A DNA stretch of 64,000 nt from Sphingobacterium haloxyli (lineage in GTDB: Bacteria > Bacteroidota > Bacteroidia > Sphingobacteriales > Sphingobacteriaceae): positions 186,001-250,000 of the forward strand of contig NZ_PVBQ01000006.1 in assembly GCF_002980525.1 (NCBI RefSeq), in the 5' to 3' direction. How positions within the stretch are numbered: the first letter of the stretch is position 1; each line of letters begins with the position of its first letter. The position numbers and the translations under genes were made by a program. Under the pieces are notes generated by a model. The model was not told the origin of the DNA. It searched no databases and saw only the letters and a list, made by a program, of their open reading frames with translations. Of the stretch, positions 8,054-16,828 are shown piece by piece.

Positions 8054-9055
8054 TTAAAGTTTCAAGCGGCTTGGCTTTATTCCCTCCAACATTTCCATTG
8101 TTCTTTTTTCTTTGTCGGATATGGCTTTTAGAATGTCAGATGCTTGTTGGATGTACTTAAAGCCTTTGGTTTGGCTTACTCTTTCAAATAGTTGCGCAAC
8201 CGAAGTCCAAAGTTCTGCAATCTCTACAAATGCTTTGTGTCCTTCTTTTAATTCGCTTATTTTCAGCAGGTCGTAACTTTCTTTCAAAAAATCACGATAT
8301 AAATTTCGGAATAATGCTCCGCCAGTTCCCGCTTTTTCCATCATCATTGCAGATGTCTTGAACTCGTTTTCAATGTCTTCGCTATGTTTAAACCATTTGA
8401 CTATTTCTCTGCTTGTTTTTACGATACCTTTGTAGCCTATGTTCGTTATCGGTGGATTAAGATAGTCAGTCGCATTATTTCTAACTGCCATAATAATCGA
8501 AGCCTCTAAATCCGTTTTCTTATCAGTCTTACTCAGCGTATAGTACAAATTTCTTGAAGACATTGGGCCTTTTTCGGCCCTTGCCAATTCCAAACTTTTC
8601 AAACTCGTTTTTACTTGACCGCCTTGTTGCTTTGTGTCCACCAAAAAGGCGTCTTCGTTATTATAGCCGTAAATTGCTGTATAGTGTCCTGCGAAATGAA
8701 ATGGTCGTGAAAAATAGTCTAGATGGAAACAGTCTAATTTTAGCCCAACCGCTTGCCCGCTGTCAAGAAGTTCCTTTACATTGGTCCACGCTTTTTGCTT
8801 CGATGTAGTTTCTTTAACGGTTAATTCAAGATTTAGATTTCTCGCAATATTTTGAGTTAGAAGGTCAGTTTTGATTCGTCCACCTATAAAAGGGAAACTC
8901 ATTGTTTTCATATTCCAAAAAATGAAACCTAGTCCTTCGCCAAGTCCGAAAAGCATCGGCTCAGAAAGTTCAATACCGAGTTGGCTTAACAGAGTTCCTG
9001 TTGCTGTCGTTTCGCAATGTTGACCGTCAAACGTTTTTATATTTTCTATTTTCAT
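8054..9055 (-). CDS. BtrH N-terminal-domain / DUF4872 protein
   Basis: 333 residues. The N-terminal half has the papain-like BtrH_N layout: an early GQHCETTATGTLL segment with the candidate catalytic Cys (C14), GEGLGFIFW, and a later AGHYTAIYGYNNEDAFLVDTKQQGG with the candidate His/Asp pair. The C-terminal half matches the helical DUF4872 module. BtrH, the named relative, transfers an acyl chain from a carrier protein in butirosin synthesis; stand-alone relatives are uncharacterised. The gene has no biosynthetic neighbours here. Confidence 0.75.
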   Translation of the reverse strand: MKIENIKTFDGQHCETTATGTLLSQLGIELSEPMLFGLGEGLGFIFWNMKTMSFPFIGGRIKTDLLTQNIARNLNLELTVKETTSKQKAWTNVKELLDSGQAVGLKLDCFHLDYFSRPFHFAGHYTAIYGYNNEDAFLVDTKQQGGQVKTSLKSLELARAEKGPMSSRNLYYTLSKTDKKTDLEASIIMAVRNNATDYLNPPITNIGYKGIVKTSREIVKWFKHSEDIENEFKTSAMMMEKAGTGGALFRNLYRDFLKESYDLLKISELKEGHKAFVEIAELWTSVAQLFERVSQTKGFKYIQQASDILKAISDKEKRTMEMLEGIKPSRLKL

Positions 9056-9143
9056 TGGTTACTGCGATGCTGTTTTTAGCTTTATTTTTTTCGTTCGTGA
9101 AACTACTAAGGTATAAATTTTTGTTAGCAGATAATCGCCCCAT

Positions 9144-9201
9144 TATGTAACAGAGATTCAGGCGAAGTCTTTTTCGAACATCTTAGGTTTATTTATGTTG
9201 A
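9144..9201 (+). pseudogene. Small rpn fragment
   Basis: About 58 bases match codons 152-171 of the rpn genes (ATGTAACAGAGATTCAGGCG...). A relic of the hairpin tail (TTAACTAACTAACCAATTATAA, about 9229-9250) follows. The rest of 9056-9655 holds no other recognisable gene. Confidence 0.6.
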
Positions 9202-9520
9202 ACCCCGAAGGGCTCTATTATATCATATTAACTAACTAACCAATTATAAATAATACCTCTTAACATATGGGCGCTACGCATTCTTACAGATGTTGACATC
9301 ATTATATGGGTCTAGCTAATAGAACAAAAATTAACGCTAAGATTGCAGGGATCCCCTGTTTCAAAAGGATACTTTTTGAGGCCGTGGCTGCACCATAGAG
9401 AGCAGCTACAATAACGCAGCTAAGAAAAAACACCCTTATATTGAACGACCACGCCGGATCTTGGATCAGAAAAGACCAGATCTTACAAGTGTAAAATATT
9501 AATATATAACTCCCCTAAAA

Positions 9521-9645
9521 ATAACTTTGAAAGAAATCTGACTTCTTCAAAATGGGCAAAGATGACAAAAGTTTCTGCGGTGGCTGTTACCATGCCTGAT
9601 TCGACGTTTTTCAAAGGATTAGCCGTCACCGAAGTGTTGTAGGCT
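9521..9645. pseudogene. Fused Fic and lumazine-like fragments
   Basis: The plus strand at 9521-9587 encodes NFERNLTSSKWAKMTKVSA, a Fic-protein C-terminal winged-helix piece also present at 33416-33592. At about 9590 it switches to a minus-strand fragment of the lumazine-like signal region (AACGTCGAATCAGG type). Two unrelated gene scraps are therefore joined here. Confidence 0.5.
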
Positions 9646-9655
9646 TAATCAATTC

Positions 9656-10156
9656 CTAAGCTATACTGTTTTCATAAGTCGGTCCGTATAGCCCCGGAAC
9701 CTTATTGCCCGTAGCGCGCAGATACACGATCATTTCTCCTCGATGATGATAGAGGTGGTTAAAAAGGAAGCTCCTAGCGACTATTCCACGAGGCATGGGC
9801 CCAAGAACAACTTTACCTCCAGCTTTCATCGTCCATTCGTCTGAAAGCTGCTCTTCCGTGAGTGATGTTAACGCCTGCCTTGCTTTTTGTACATTATCTT
9901 CAAAGAGTGTCAATGTTGCGTTTATGTCGCTCGGACTGCCTCGTTCTAGATAATCGCTTGCAACATCATAGACGTCCTGTGTGAGCGTTCCTACGTACCA
10001 ATAGTATATGGTAGCGATATGTTGTGCAAGTTCGCCCATTGTCCACGAGATATCGGATGGCCGGTAATTAAGATCCTTCTGTGGTACGGACTGAAGCAGT
10101 TTACGCGTATTTTCTGATTCTTGCTCAAACTCTTGAATCCAATTTTTTAGTATCAT
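9656..10156 (-). CDS. DinB-family protein
   Basis: 166 residues when started at MILKNWIQEFEQ; the longer frame adds 22 residues without similarity to the family. Helices carry GELAQHIATIYYW and SFLFNHLYHHRGEMIVYLR, which supply the three-histidine metal site of DinB proteins. It has diverged from the DinB gene at 7359 and is not a recent copy. Function is unknown. Confidence 0.82.
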   Translation of the reverse strand: MILKNWIQEFEQESENTRKLLQSVPQKDLNYRPSDISWTMGELAQHIATIYYWYVGTLTQDVYDVASDYLERGSPSDINATLTLFEDNVQKARQALTSLTEEQLSDEWTMKAGGKVVLGPMPRGIVARSFLFNHLYHHRGEMIVYLRATGNKVPGLYGPTYENSIA

Positions 10157-10311
10157 ATTAAGTGATAATTTACTATCATGTAAACACATCTGATCTTGGA
10201 ATGTTTTGACTGAACCCGTCACAGTTGATTTTAGTTTACAGCTTATCCTACCAGCGCATCTGCCTTTTCTCGCACAGAACGCTTGCCCCGAGACAATCCA
10301 TAGCCGTTTTT

Positions 10312-10376
10312 AAACGTTTATAAACGACTATAAGCGTTTGTTTACCGGCTTTCAGATTTGGGACTACCTAATTTTG
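10312..10376 (+). promoter_or_regulatory. Promoter region of rpn gene with inverted repeat
   Basis: AAACGTTTATA (10312-10322) and TATAAGCGTTT (10329-10339) form an 11-bp inverted repeat with one mismatch. It is followed at 10369-10376 by TAATTTTG, a match to the Bacteroidota -7 box. The whole block is conserved upstream of the rpn gene at 22784, where the repeat is perfect. This suggests a conserved operator or hairpin. Confidence 0.6.
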
Positions 10377-10418
10377 CTTCACAGTTATCAGAATTATGTA
10401 CATCAAACTTTAATCATT

Positions 10419-11333
10419 ATGAAGCAAGGCGCAACACCTGTATTTATCGATCCGACGACCGACTTCGGTTTTAAGCGTATATTCGGAACCGAGACGAACA
10501 AGGATCTATTGATCTCCTTTCTCAACGAGCTATTCCAGGGACGGAAGGTCATCGAGGACCTCTATTACAACAAGAACGAACATGTAGGCGATACCGATGA
10601 GGTCGGTACGGTCATTTTTGACCTGACGTGTACGGCCAGCGACGGCGAACAGTTTATTATCGAGGTACAGCGAACCCCGCAGACGAATCTAAAAAAACGT
10701 ATGCTGTACTACGGGAGCAAACTGATCGCAGACCAGGCGCCCAAAGGGAACAGAAGAGGATGGGGCTATACGATCAGTGAGGTCTATGTGATCGTACTGA
10801 TGGATGGCTTTCCCATGCCCGATAGCAGTGGCAGCAGTGAGTACCTCCATGACATCTGTCTATGTAACAGAGATTCTGGCGAAGTTTTTTACGAACATCT
10901 TGGGTTTATTTATGTTGAATTGATTAATTTTACCAAAGGCGAACAGGAACTGGCCGTTGATCTGGACAGGTGGCTGCATGTTCTGAAGGACATGTCCAAG
11001 ATGGATAAGCTGCCCATGTACCTACGGAAGCCAGTTTTTGAGAAACTTTTTGCCATTGCGGCATATACTAAGTTAAATAAGGAGGAACGTGATATGTACA
11101 ATGCAAGTTTAAAGAACAAGTGGGATGCGGAGTCGATCCGCCAGACGGCCATTTTGGAGCAGAAAAAGGCGAGAAAGCAAGGTCTTGACGAGGGTCGGGA
11201 AGAAGGCAGAAAAGAAGGCAGAAAAGAAGGCGCTCTTTCCATTGCTTTAAAACTGAAAAAGATGAATATAGCTTTGGAAGATATCGCCCAAGCTACCGGT
11301 TTATCTGCTGAAGAAATAGAAGAACTGAAATAA
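10419..11333 (+). CDS. Rpn family recombination-promoting nuclease (PD-(D/E)XK)
   Basis: 304 residues from MKQGATPVFIDPTTDFGFKR; the longer frame extends into the promoter region. The N-terminal DxxTDFGFKRIFG motif and the core D68...E82-x-Q84 (TVIFDLT...FIIEVQR) are the PDDEXK_2 / Rpn active site. The C-terminus has Arg/Glu/Gly-rich tandem repeats (EGRKEGRKEG), then a helix ending EEIEELK. Rpn proteins are DNA endonucleases linked to RecA-independent recombination and, in some systems, phage defence. Copy A tail type (ALSIALKLKKMNIALEDIAQ). A hairpin element begins 10 bases after the stop. Confidence 0.9.
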   Translation: MKQGATPVFIDPTTDFGFKRIFGTETNKDLLISFLNELFQGRKVIEDLYYNKNEHVGDTDEVGTVIFDLTCTASDGEQFIIEVQRTPQTNLKKRMLYYGSKLIADQAPKGNRRGWGYTISEVYVIVLMDGFPMPDSSGSSEYLHDICLCNRDSGEVFYEHLGFIYVELINFTKGEQELAVDLDRWLHVLKDMSKMDKLPMYLRKPVFEKLFAIAAYTKLNKEERDMYNASLKNKWDAESIRQTAILEQKKARKQGLDEGREEGRKEGRKEGALSIALKLKKMNIALEDIAQATGLSAEEIEELK

Positions 11334-11343
11334 TAACAAAAAA

Positions 11344-11472
11344 ATCCTGAAGCGGGGAGCTTCAGGATTTTTACTAACTAACCAATTATTAACCTAAATT
11401 ATGAATTACTGAAATACTATCAATTCGTGTGCCTTTCTTAATTTTATAACAGCATTTTAACACATCTTAACA
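11344..11472. repeat. Hairpin element, copy 3
   Basis: Perfect stem and GGGGA loop right after rpn. The tail is diverged: CAAATATA is replaced by unrelated sequence, so the minus-strand -7 box is lost. Beyond it, ATAATTCCCTAACAATAGGT (about 11490-11509) is a 20-base relic of the Nudix 3' end. Confidence 0.8.
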
Positions 11473-11565
11473 AGTGACCGCCAGTGAGTAATAATTCCCT
11501 AACAATAGGTGCTTTAACTCAAGCATCTCACGACATGTTCCGTATTGCAACAGATTTCTTGACCA

Positions 11566-11646
11566 ATGAAAAGTTATACAGCTGCAGAAATCGTTAACTT
11601 GGGATCGATCTTAGAATATGTAAACTATATGCGACGGTTAAAATAA
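11566..11646 (+). other. Short ORF upstream of SnoaL-like gene
   Basis: 26 codons, MKSYTAAEIVNLGSILEYVNYM..., nearly identical to the ORF at 33653-33730. It is positioned so that its stop overlaps the start region of the SnoaL-like gene. It resembles the beginning of a cupin protein, so it may be a relic fused upstream; a translated coupling leader is the alternative. Confidence 0.35.
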
Positions 11647-12011
11647 ATGTAAAAACAGACTGTGGACATTCTCCAAAACGCACGTTTCTCCGAGATTTTA
11701 ATATAGCTTTCGGAAAGGGAGATGCTAATTTTATTATTGCCCAAGTGACAGATGATATCGTTTGGGCGGTGATGGGCGAACGAACTATTGAAGGAAAAGA
11801 CAGCTTCTCCAAAGCGATCAACGAGATGAAAAAGAAAGAGGTTGCCGAAATAACCATAGAGAAAGTGGTAACACACGGCAAGGAAGGTTCTGTGAACGGT
11901 ATCATGAAAATGAAAGACGGCAAACAGTATGCTTTTGCAGATTTTTATGAATTCAAAAATACGACGAGCACAACCATTAAGACCATGACTTCTTATGTGA
12001 TCAATGTTTAG
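11634..12011 (+). pseudogene. SnoaL-like gene with lost start codon
   Basis: The reading frame is open for the same 126 codons as the intact copy at 33723-34100, but the first codon is ACG instead of ATG. A GTG at 11745 could initiate a shortened 88-residue product. It encodes FNIAFGKGDANFIIAQVTDDIVW..., the NTF2-fold helix and first strands, and ends MTSYVINV. Either the gene has been silenced by loss of its start or it is expressed from the inner GTG. Confidence 0.6.
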
Positions 12012-12130
12012 GTCGATGCTGCCTAAGGTAAGGGCTTCTAGATATGTATGAATAATCATCTCCGATTTAACATCTTTCAATGGGTTGGTTTTCTCCGAAG
12101 CAAAGGAGCTTAGGGATGTTGAACAGTCAA
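12012..12130 (-). pseudogene. Lumazine-like gene fragment
   Basis: Minus-strand piece encoding SLSSFASEKTNPLKDVKSE and onwards, homologous to the signal peptide and first helix of the gene at 3527-3955. It is cut off on both sides and abuts the SnoaL-like pseudogene. Confidence 0.6.
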
Positions 12131-12206
12131 ACTTCGAAATAGCAATCGCTTCATGAATAAAGCATAAATTACATAAAATTGCTTTTTTCATTTAACATAA
12201 ATGATG

Positions 12207-12232
12207 TATATTTGCTTTTTATAAAAAGCAAA
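12207..12232 (+). promoter_or_regulatory. Promoter plus 22-bp perfect palindrome
   Basis: TATATTTG (12207-12214) is a full -7 box. Overlapping it, 12211-12232 is a perfect palindrome, TTTGCTTTTT joined to AT and AAAAAGCAAA. It ends one base before the ATG of the ATPase gene. It could be an operator, for instance for autoregulation, or an mRNA hairpin that hides the start codon. Confidence 0.6.
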
Positions 12233-12233
12233 T

Positions 12234-13424
12234 ATGGAAAGCTTATTGTTGGAATTTCAATTGAAAATATCCCAAATATCACTCGAGATACAACGTTATC
12301 TTGTACATCAAATAGATTTGAATAACCGACTGATTGCAATAAAAGGTGCAAGAGGTTCTGGAAAAACCACACTACTTCTGCAAGTGGCAAAGCTGCATTT
12401 ACCGGTAAAATCTACGTTGTATGTGAGTTTAGATCATATTTATTTCTTTGATAACAAACTTTATGAGTTAGCGAAACAGTTTTCACAATTTGGAGGCACT
12501 CATTTATTATTAGATGAGGTGCATAAATATCCGAACTGGTCTAGGGAAATAAAACTGATCTATGACAATTTTCCCGAACTCAACCTTATTTTTACTTCAT
12601 CTTCTATGCTTGAAATTTATAAGTCGGAGTCTGATTTGAGCAGAAGAGCCATTGCGTACTACTTGAAAGAATTGTCCTTCAGAGAATTTGTATTATTTGA
12701 AACGAAGAAGACTTTTTCGGCCTATTCGTTTACCGAAATTTTGGATGATCATAATCGTATTGCAACCCAAATATTGGCTGAAATAAAACCCATCCCTTTA
12801 TTTGAAAAATACCTAAAAATAGGCGTTTATCCTTATTACAAAGAAAACGAAAACGTATACATCCAAAAATTACAAAATACCATTAATCTTATTATTGAGA
12901 TAGACATCAATGCAGTTGAAGAACTTCAATACGAGACGTTACTAAAGCTGAAAAAACTCCTTATAACCATAGCTTCAAGTGTTCCCTTTACGCCGAATAT
13001 TACAAAATTGAGTGATAAAATAGGCGTATCCCGAAACATGTTGGTGCAAAGCATAAAAATATTAGAACGTGCCGGATTAGTAAATGAACTATACAGAGAT
13101 AATTCCGGCATCGGCGTACTTACGAAACCCGAAAAGCTATACCTAAACAATAGCAACCTGATGTATGCACTTGCAAAAGATAATACAAATATAGGGAATG
13201 TAAGAGAAACATTTTTCCTCAACCAATTCAAGGGATTGCACGAAATAAATCTTTCTGAAACTGCAGATTTTGTGATCGACAAAAGCTATACATTTGAAAT
13301 AGGAGGTAAAAACAAAACCAAAAAACAGATTCTTAGTACAGAAAATGCGTTCGTAGCGAAAGACGGGATAGAAATAGGTTTTGGTAATATTATTCCCGTT
13401 TGGCTTTTTGGTTTTATGTATTAA
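12234..13424 (+). CDS. AAA_14/DUF4143-type ATP-binding protein
   Basis: 396 residues. Walker A is GARGSGKTT (about residues 39-47) and Walker B is HLLLDEVHK (about 91-99), followed by an LIFTSSSM sensor strand and SRRAIAYYLKELSFREFV, the signature of the AAA_14 family. The C-terminal part contains a winged-helix segment (ITKLSDKIGVSRNMLVQSIKILERAGLV) and the nuclease-like DUF4143-type end. Members are mobile-zone ATPases of unknown role, sometimes treated as toxin-antitoxin-like. The 3' end overlaps the edge of a truncated rpn gene. Confidence 0.85.
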   Translation: MESLLLEFQLKISQISLEIQRYLVHQIDLNNRLIAIKGARGSGKTTLLLQVAKLHLPVKSTLYVSLDHIYFFDNKLYELAKQFSQFGGTHLLLDEVHKYPNWSREIKLIYDNFPELNLIFTSSSMLEIYKSESDLSRRAIAYYLKELSFREFVLFETKKTFSAYSFTEILDDHNRIATQILAEIKPIPLFEKYLKIGVYPYYKENENVYIQKLQNTINLIIEIDINAVEELQYETLLKLKKLLITIASSVPFTPNITKLSDKIGVSRNMLVQSIKILERAGLVNELYRDNSGIGVLTKPEKLYLNNSNLMYALAKDNTNIGNVRETFFLNQFKGLHEINLSETADFVIDKSYTFEIGGKNKTKKQILSTENAFVAKDGIEIGFGNIIPVWLFGFMY

Positions 13425-13447
13425 ACAGACAGCCCTACTACCGTCCT

Positions 13448-13845
13448 GCAAGGATCTATTGATCTCCTTTCTCAATGAGCTGTTCCGGGGACGGAAGCTT
13501 ATCGAGGACCTCTATTACAACAAGAACGAACACGTGGGCGATACCGAAGAAGTCGGTACGGTCATTTTTGACCTGACGTGTACGGCAAGCGACGGCGAAC
13601 AGTTCATAATCGAGGTACAGCGGACCCCGCAGACGAATCTAAAAAAGCGTATGTTGTACTACGGCAGCAAACTGATTGCAGACCAGGCACCCAAAGGTAA
13701 CCGACGCGAATGGGGCTATACGATCAGCGAGGTCTATGTAATCGTGCTGATGGACGGATTTTCGATGCCTGATAGCAGAGCCAGCACTGAATACCTCCAT
13801 GACATCTGTCTATGCAACAGGGATCTCTTTTTCAACCAGTTGTAA
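13448..13845 (+). pseudogene. rpn fragment (both ends lost)
   Basis: Codons 28-155 of an rpn gene are present (KDLLISFLNELFRGRKLIEDL... to HDICLCNRD), including the D/E-x-Q active-site strands, but not the N-terminal DxxTDFGFK motif or the C-terminal half. The frame is open from the preceding ATPase gene and ends at a chance stop after LFFNQL. The junction follows the ATPase stop within 25 bases. Confidence 0.85.
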
Positions 13846-13878
13846 CTAAAAAGATCGTGAGTAGGTAGTTTACAGCTG

Positions 13879-14496
13879 CTATTCCCGTTTGAAGGATTCG
13901 ACCTTTTCATTGATGTATGATATTGCCGTGCCAAACGTAGCGATGCCACAAAAAATAAGGATGGAGGCCAATACCTTACCGCCTGAGGTAACCGGATAAT
14001 AATCGCCGTAGCCTACGGTCGTGATGGTAATGTAACTCCACCATAATGCATCTTCCGCGGTCTGGATGTTACCTACGTCTTTCTCCACATACAACACCCC
14101 TGTGGTGGCCAACACAAGTGTAGTATACGATATAAACACAACGAAGCCATATAAGGTCGCTGCCCGGTTTTCCCGGATAAACGTCAGCAACAATGTAAAC
14201 GACTTGATGATGCGCAAGACCCTAAAAACCCTGAAAATCCGGATATACCTAAATTCGGAAACCATCGGGATCGACGACAACAAGTCCAACCAGCCTGTGG
14301 TGTATAAGTACCGCCACCGACGTTCGGCCCGAAAGAGCTGCCGAAAGAAATCGATTAAAAATATCGCGCATAGCGAAAAATCGAAGTATCCAATCAAGCG
14401 ATACACTTCCGAATCAGAAGGAATGAAGAATGTAATGGACAGCAGGATAATACTGAAAATCGACAACAGTGCTATAACGATATTGAAAACACTCAT
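13879..14496 (-). CDS. Voltage-gated potassium channel (six-TM)
   Basis: 205 residues with six hydrophobic segments. S4 (residues 83-99) carries regularly spaced arginines, RYIRIFRVFRVLRIIKS, the voltage sensor. The selectivity filter TVGYGDYYP lies at 160-168 between S5 and S6. It is a compact Kv-like channel of the inner membrane, probably tetrameric. It stands alone, with the rpn fragment on its downstream side. Confidence 0.92.
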   Translation of the reverse strand: MSVFNIVIALLSIFSIILLSITFFIPSDSEVYRLIGYFDFSLCAIFLIDFFRQLFRAERRWRYLYTTGWLDLLSSIPMVSEFRYIRIFRVFRVLRIIKSFTLLLTFIRENRAATLYGFVVFISYTTLVLATTGVLYVEKDVGNIQTAEDALWWSYITITTVGYGDYYPVTSGGKVLASILIFCGIATFGTAISYINEKVESFKRE

Positions 14497-14791
14497 TATG
14501 CAGTTGTTTTCCCATTGTTTTCAGCCTCAACGCACGGGCGGATATCAAACAGGCTCGGTTTGGAGATGTTATGCTTCATACTGTAGGTGGATTTACCAAT
14601 TAATTGTTGTTCTTACAAAGTTAACAGAAAATCCCGTAAAATATAACCTTGAGTTCAGCTCAAGCATACCACCCCGCTTGTAGGGCGGGTAAAATACCTG
14701 TTGCCCCCAGGCTCCCCTGACGAACCTCCCTAAAATCAAAGAATGCTTCCAAACCAAGGCATCTATCAAAAGTCAAATAAATTAAACAACA

Positions 14792-14820
14792 AAGCCGTCT
14801 CATTACTTTTGAGACAGCTT
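14792..14820 (-). terminator. Terminator-like hairpin
   Basis: AAGCCGTCTC / GAGACAGCTT, a 10-bp stem with one mismatch and a 9-base loop, downstream of the minus-strand gene at 14890-15327. On the minus strand it is followed by TTGTTGTTTAATTT rather than a clean T-run, so efficiency is uncertain. Confidence 0.55.
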
Positions 14821-14863
14821 CCTAACTAAACTAAACATCGGGAAATATTTCACAACATGTCCC
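14821..14863 (-). repeat. Second repeat family, copy 2
   Basis: CTAACTAAACTAAACATCGGG plus AAATATTTCACAACATGTCCC, nearly identical to 3464-3505, lying in the 3' UTR of the lumazine-like gene. Confidence 0.75.
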
Positions 14864-14889
14864 ATATTGAAACAAAAATTTAAAGTATT

Positions 14890-15327
14890 CTAAGGATAAG
14901 TCGTTTCCACCTTACTTACCTTCCAGCCGTCTTTTCCTTGGTTCAGCGTGATGTAATCTACGCGCGTAAACTTATCGAAGGCCATCGTTGCCTTGGCCAC
15001 GCATACCTTTCCATCCTGCGATAATATTTCGTAGCTGCTCTCGCAGTTGTACTGCATACCTTTGTTAGTCTTTAGGAACTTGATGTATTCTTTTTTGCCC
15101 GCACGGTCGCTGTTGTTCAAGTTGCGGTACTGGAAATCCTCTGCAAAAAGGAATTTGTTCAGGTCGATGCTGCCCACGGTAACCGCTTCCAGGTACGTAT
15201 TCAGAATCATGGCCGATTCCACGTCTTTCAAAGGGTTGGCCTTTTCCGAAGCAAAGGAGCTTAGGGATGTTACCATGATCAATGCTGCTGCGATAGTTCT
15301 CCATGTCGTTTTCAATGTCGGTTTCAT
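14890..15327 (-). CDS. Secreted lumazine-binding-like protein, paralogue
   Basis: 145 residues, clearly a duplicate of 3527-3955. It has a signal peptide ending SLSSFA-SEK, then the same NTF2-like body and VSKVETTYP end. It differs by a four-residue insertion in the signal peptide and by substitutions such as KGMQYNCESSYEILS. Upstream sequence is also shared, so the whole transcription unit was copied. The function of the family is unknown. Confidence 0.8.
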   Translation of the reverse strand: MKPTLKTTWRTIAAALIMVTSLSSFASEKANPLKDVESAMILNTYLEAVTVGSIDLNKFLFAEDFQYRNLNNSDRAGKKEYIKFLKTNKGMQYNCESSYEILSQDGKVCVAKATMAFDKFTRVDYITLNQGKDGWKVSKVETTYP

Positions 15328-15477
15328 ATCTGTAGTTTTTAATGTGTTATGTATATTATTTTTCTATTTCCTATTTGATATTTCAAAGGTATGACAGCAT
15401 GCGGATTTACCGAATAACGATTAGACCAAGCTCCCGCATTTCTCGGTAACCGGGGTGAAAAAATCGGTGAACGATAA

Positions 15478-15969
15478 ATGCTATTCCAGGGACGGAAGCT
15501 GATCGAAGATCTCTATTACAACAAGAACGAACATCTTGGATTTATTTATGTGGAATTGATTAATTTTACCAAAGGCGAACAGGAACTGGCCGTTGATCTG
15601 AACAGGTGGCTGCATGTTCCGAAGAACATGTCCAAAATGGATAAGCTGCCCACCTACCTCCGGAAGCCGGTTTTTGAAAAGTTATTTGCCATTGCAGCAT
15701 ACAGTAAACTAAACAAGGAGGAACGCGATATGTACGATGCAAGTCTAAAGAATAAGTGGGATGCGGAGTCAATCCGCCAAACGGCCATTTTGGAGCAGAA
15801 AAAGGCGAGAGAGCGGGGGCTTGAAGATGGGCGGGCAGAAGGCCGAGCAGAAGGTCGGAAAGAAGGTGTCATTGCTATTGCCCGTGATATGAAAAAAGAG
15901 GGCATTGCCGTAGAACAGATAGCAAAATTTACAAAACTTACCGTTAAAGAAATAGAAGAATTAAAATAA
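15478..15969 (+). pseudogene. rpn gene lacking its nuclease core
   Basis: A 163-residue frame joins MLFQGRKLIEDLYYNKNEH directly to LGFIYVELINFTKGEQ. About 110 residues are missing, including the D/E-x-Q active-site strands, as is the N-terminus. The junction lies in a GAACGAACAT/TACGAACATC microhomology, so a slippage deletion fits. The C-terminal repeat region and helix are intact (type B tail, AIARDMKKEGIAVEQIAKFT). If expressed, the product would be catalytically dead but could still oligomerise. Confidence 0.8.
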
Positions 15970-15979
15970 TAACAAAAAA

Positions 15980-16033
15980 ATCCAGAAGCGGGGAGCTTCA
16001 GGATTTTTAACTAACTAACCAATTATAAACCTA
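15980..16033. repeat. Hairpin element, copy 4 (short)
   Basis: Stem with one mismatch (ATCCAGAAGC / GCTTCAGGAT), followed by the AACTAACTAACCAATTATAAACC part only. It is cut where the DUF4269 gene's 3' end begins and lies directly after the rpn remnant. Confidence 0.8.
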
Positions 16034-16549
16034 TATAATTTTATAGTTGAATATCTCGACGTATGGATTTCCGCTTATCCCCAACAATTCACAAAAGGCG
16101 GGTTCGGTTTTTCTACCCCTTCTTTTCAGATCTCTTATTTTCTCGATGAATTTTTCATCTTTTGACTTGATAATTTGATGCTCCTTAACCATATGTAGAT
16201 ATCCTGTCTGTTTCTCTGTCTCCGTAGTTGAAGCGTAGATCTCCAGAGGAAGGTTATCGATTTCGAAGTTGCAAACCAGATTTTTGTCAGTATGTCTTAT
16301 GGCGAACTTTGTATGCGTTGCAAACAGTCGGATCAATAGCTTTTCCAACGACTCAAAATTTTCTGTTTGTAAGATAATATCCAGATCACTTCTTTCAATA
16401 TCAATATTGATAGGAATCGTTCCAACAACAAGGGGGCGGTAGCTTTTCAGTTTTTCGAGAATTTGATATTTCGTTATGACATCGTAGGCGCTACGTTGTC
16501 TTGCATTCCCTTTTTGTAAATAGCTTATATCTTTAAAATCAATCTCCAT
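16031..16549 (-). CDS. DUF4269 nucleotidyltransferase-like protein
   Basis: 172 residues. It contains VVGTIPINIDIERSDLDIIL near residue 42, a degenerate form of the GS...D-x-D core of the nucleotidyltransferase fold, and LPLEIYASTTETEKQTGYLHM, which is typical of DUF4269. Function is unknown. A remnant of its first codons sits at 30925-30981 beside the second copy of the same segment. It shares its segment with the 16563 pseudogene and the 85/53-residue divergent pair. Confidence 0.82.
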   Translation of the reverse strand: MEIDFKDISYLQKGNARQRSAYDVITKYQILEKLKSYRPLVVGTIPINIDIERSDLDIILQTENFESLEKLLIRLFATHTKFAIRHTDKNLVCNFEIDNLPLEIYASTTETEKQTGYLHMVKEHQIIKSKDEKFIEKIRDLKRRGRKTEPAFCELLGISGNPYVEIFNYKII

Positions 16550-16562
16550 TTATTCAAACGTT

Positions 16563-16797
16563 TGTCTTTCGAGAATATCTCGATCAATTCTTTCTTGTCT
16601 TCACAAAAGGTCTGGCATAAAAAATAACTGTATTTCTCTTTTATAGGTAGAGGTCTTCGTATAGACTTTATTTTTTTTGCCTGGTAAAAAAGTAGCAGCA
16701 GATCTGATCATCTCTTCCTTTTTCTCGGTGTAAGCTTCAAGACTACTAACGTTCCTTTCTTCTTTTAGGTTTAATTCGGTGCCTTTCCAGGACCGTA
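16563..16797 (-). pseudogene. Decayed copy of the 31123-31761 gene
   Basis: Two pieces of the intact 212-residue gene are fused here: the stretch around CENKKGLIEMFSKDK...KYSYFL and the segment around EKKEEMIRSAATFLP. The middle and the C-terminal part are deleted, and no full frame remains. Confidence 0.75.
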
Positions 16798-16828
16798 TAT
16801 ACCAATAAACCCGAAATTCAGCAGCCTA

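Noticed and set aside
14640..14720. Possible terminator near CCCCGCTTGTAGGGCGGG
   Set aside because: The stem is short and GC-biased with no T-run, and no gene ends next to it in the right direction.
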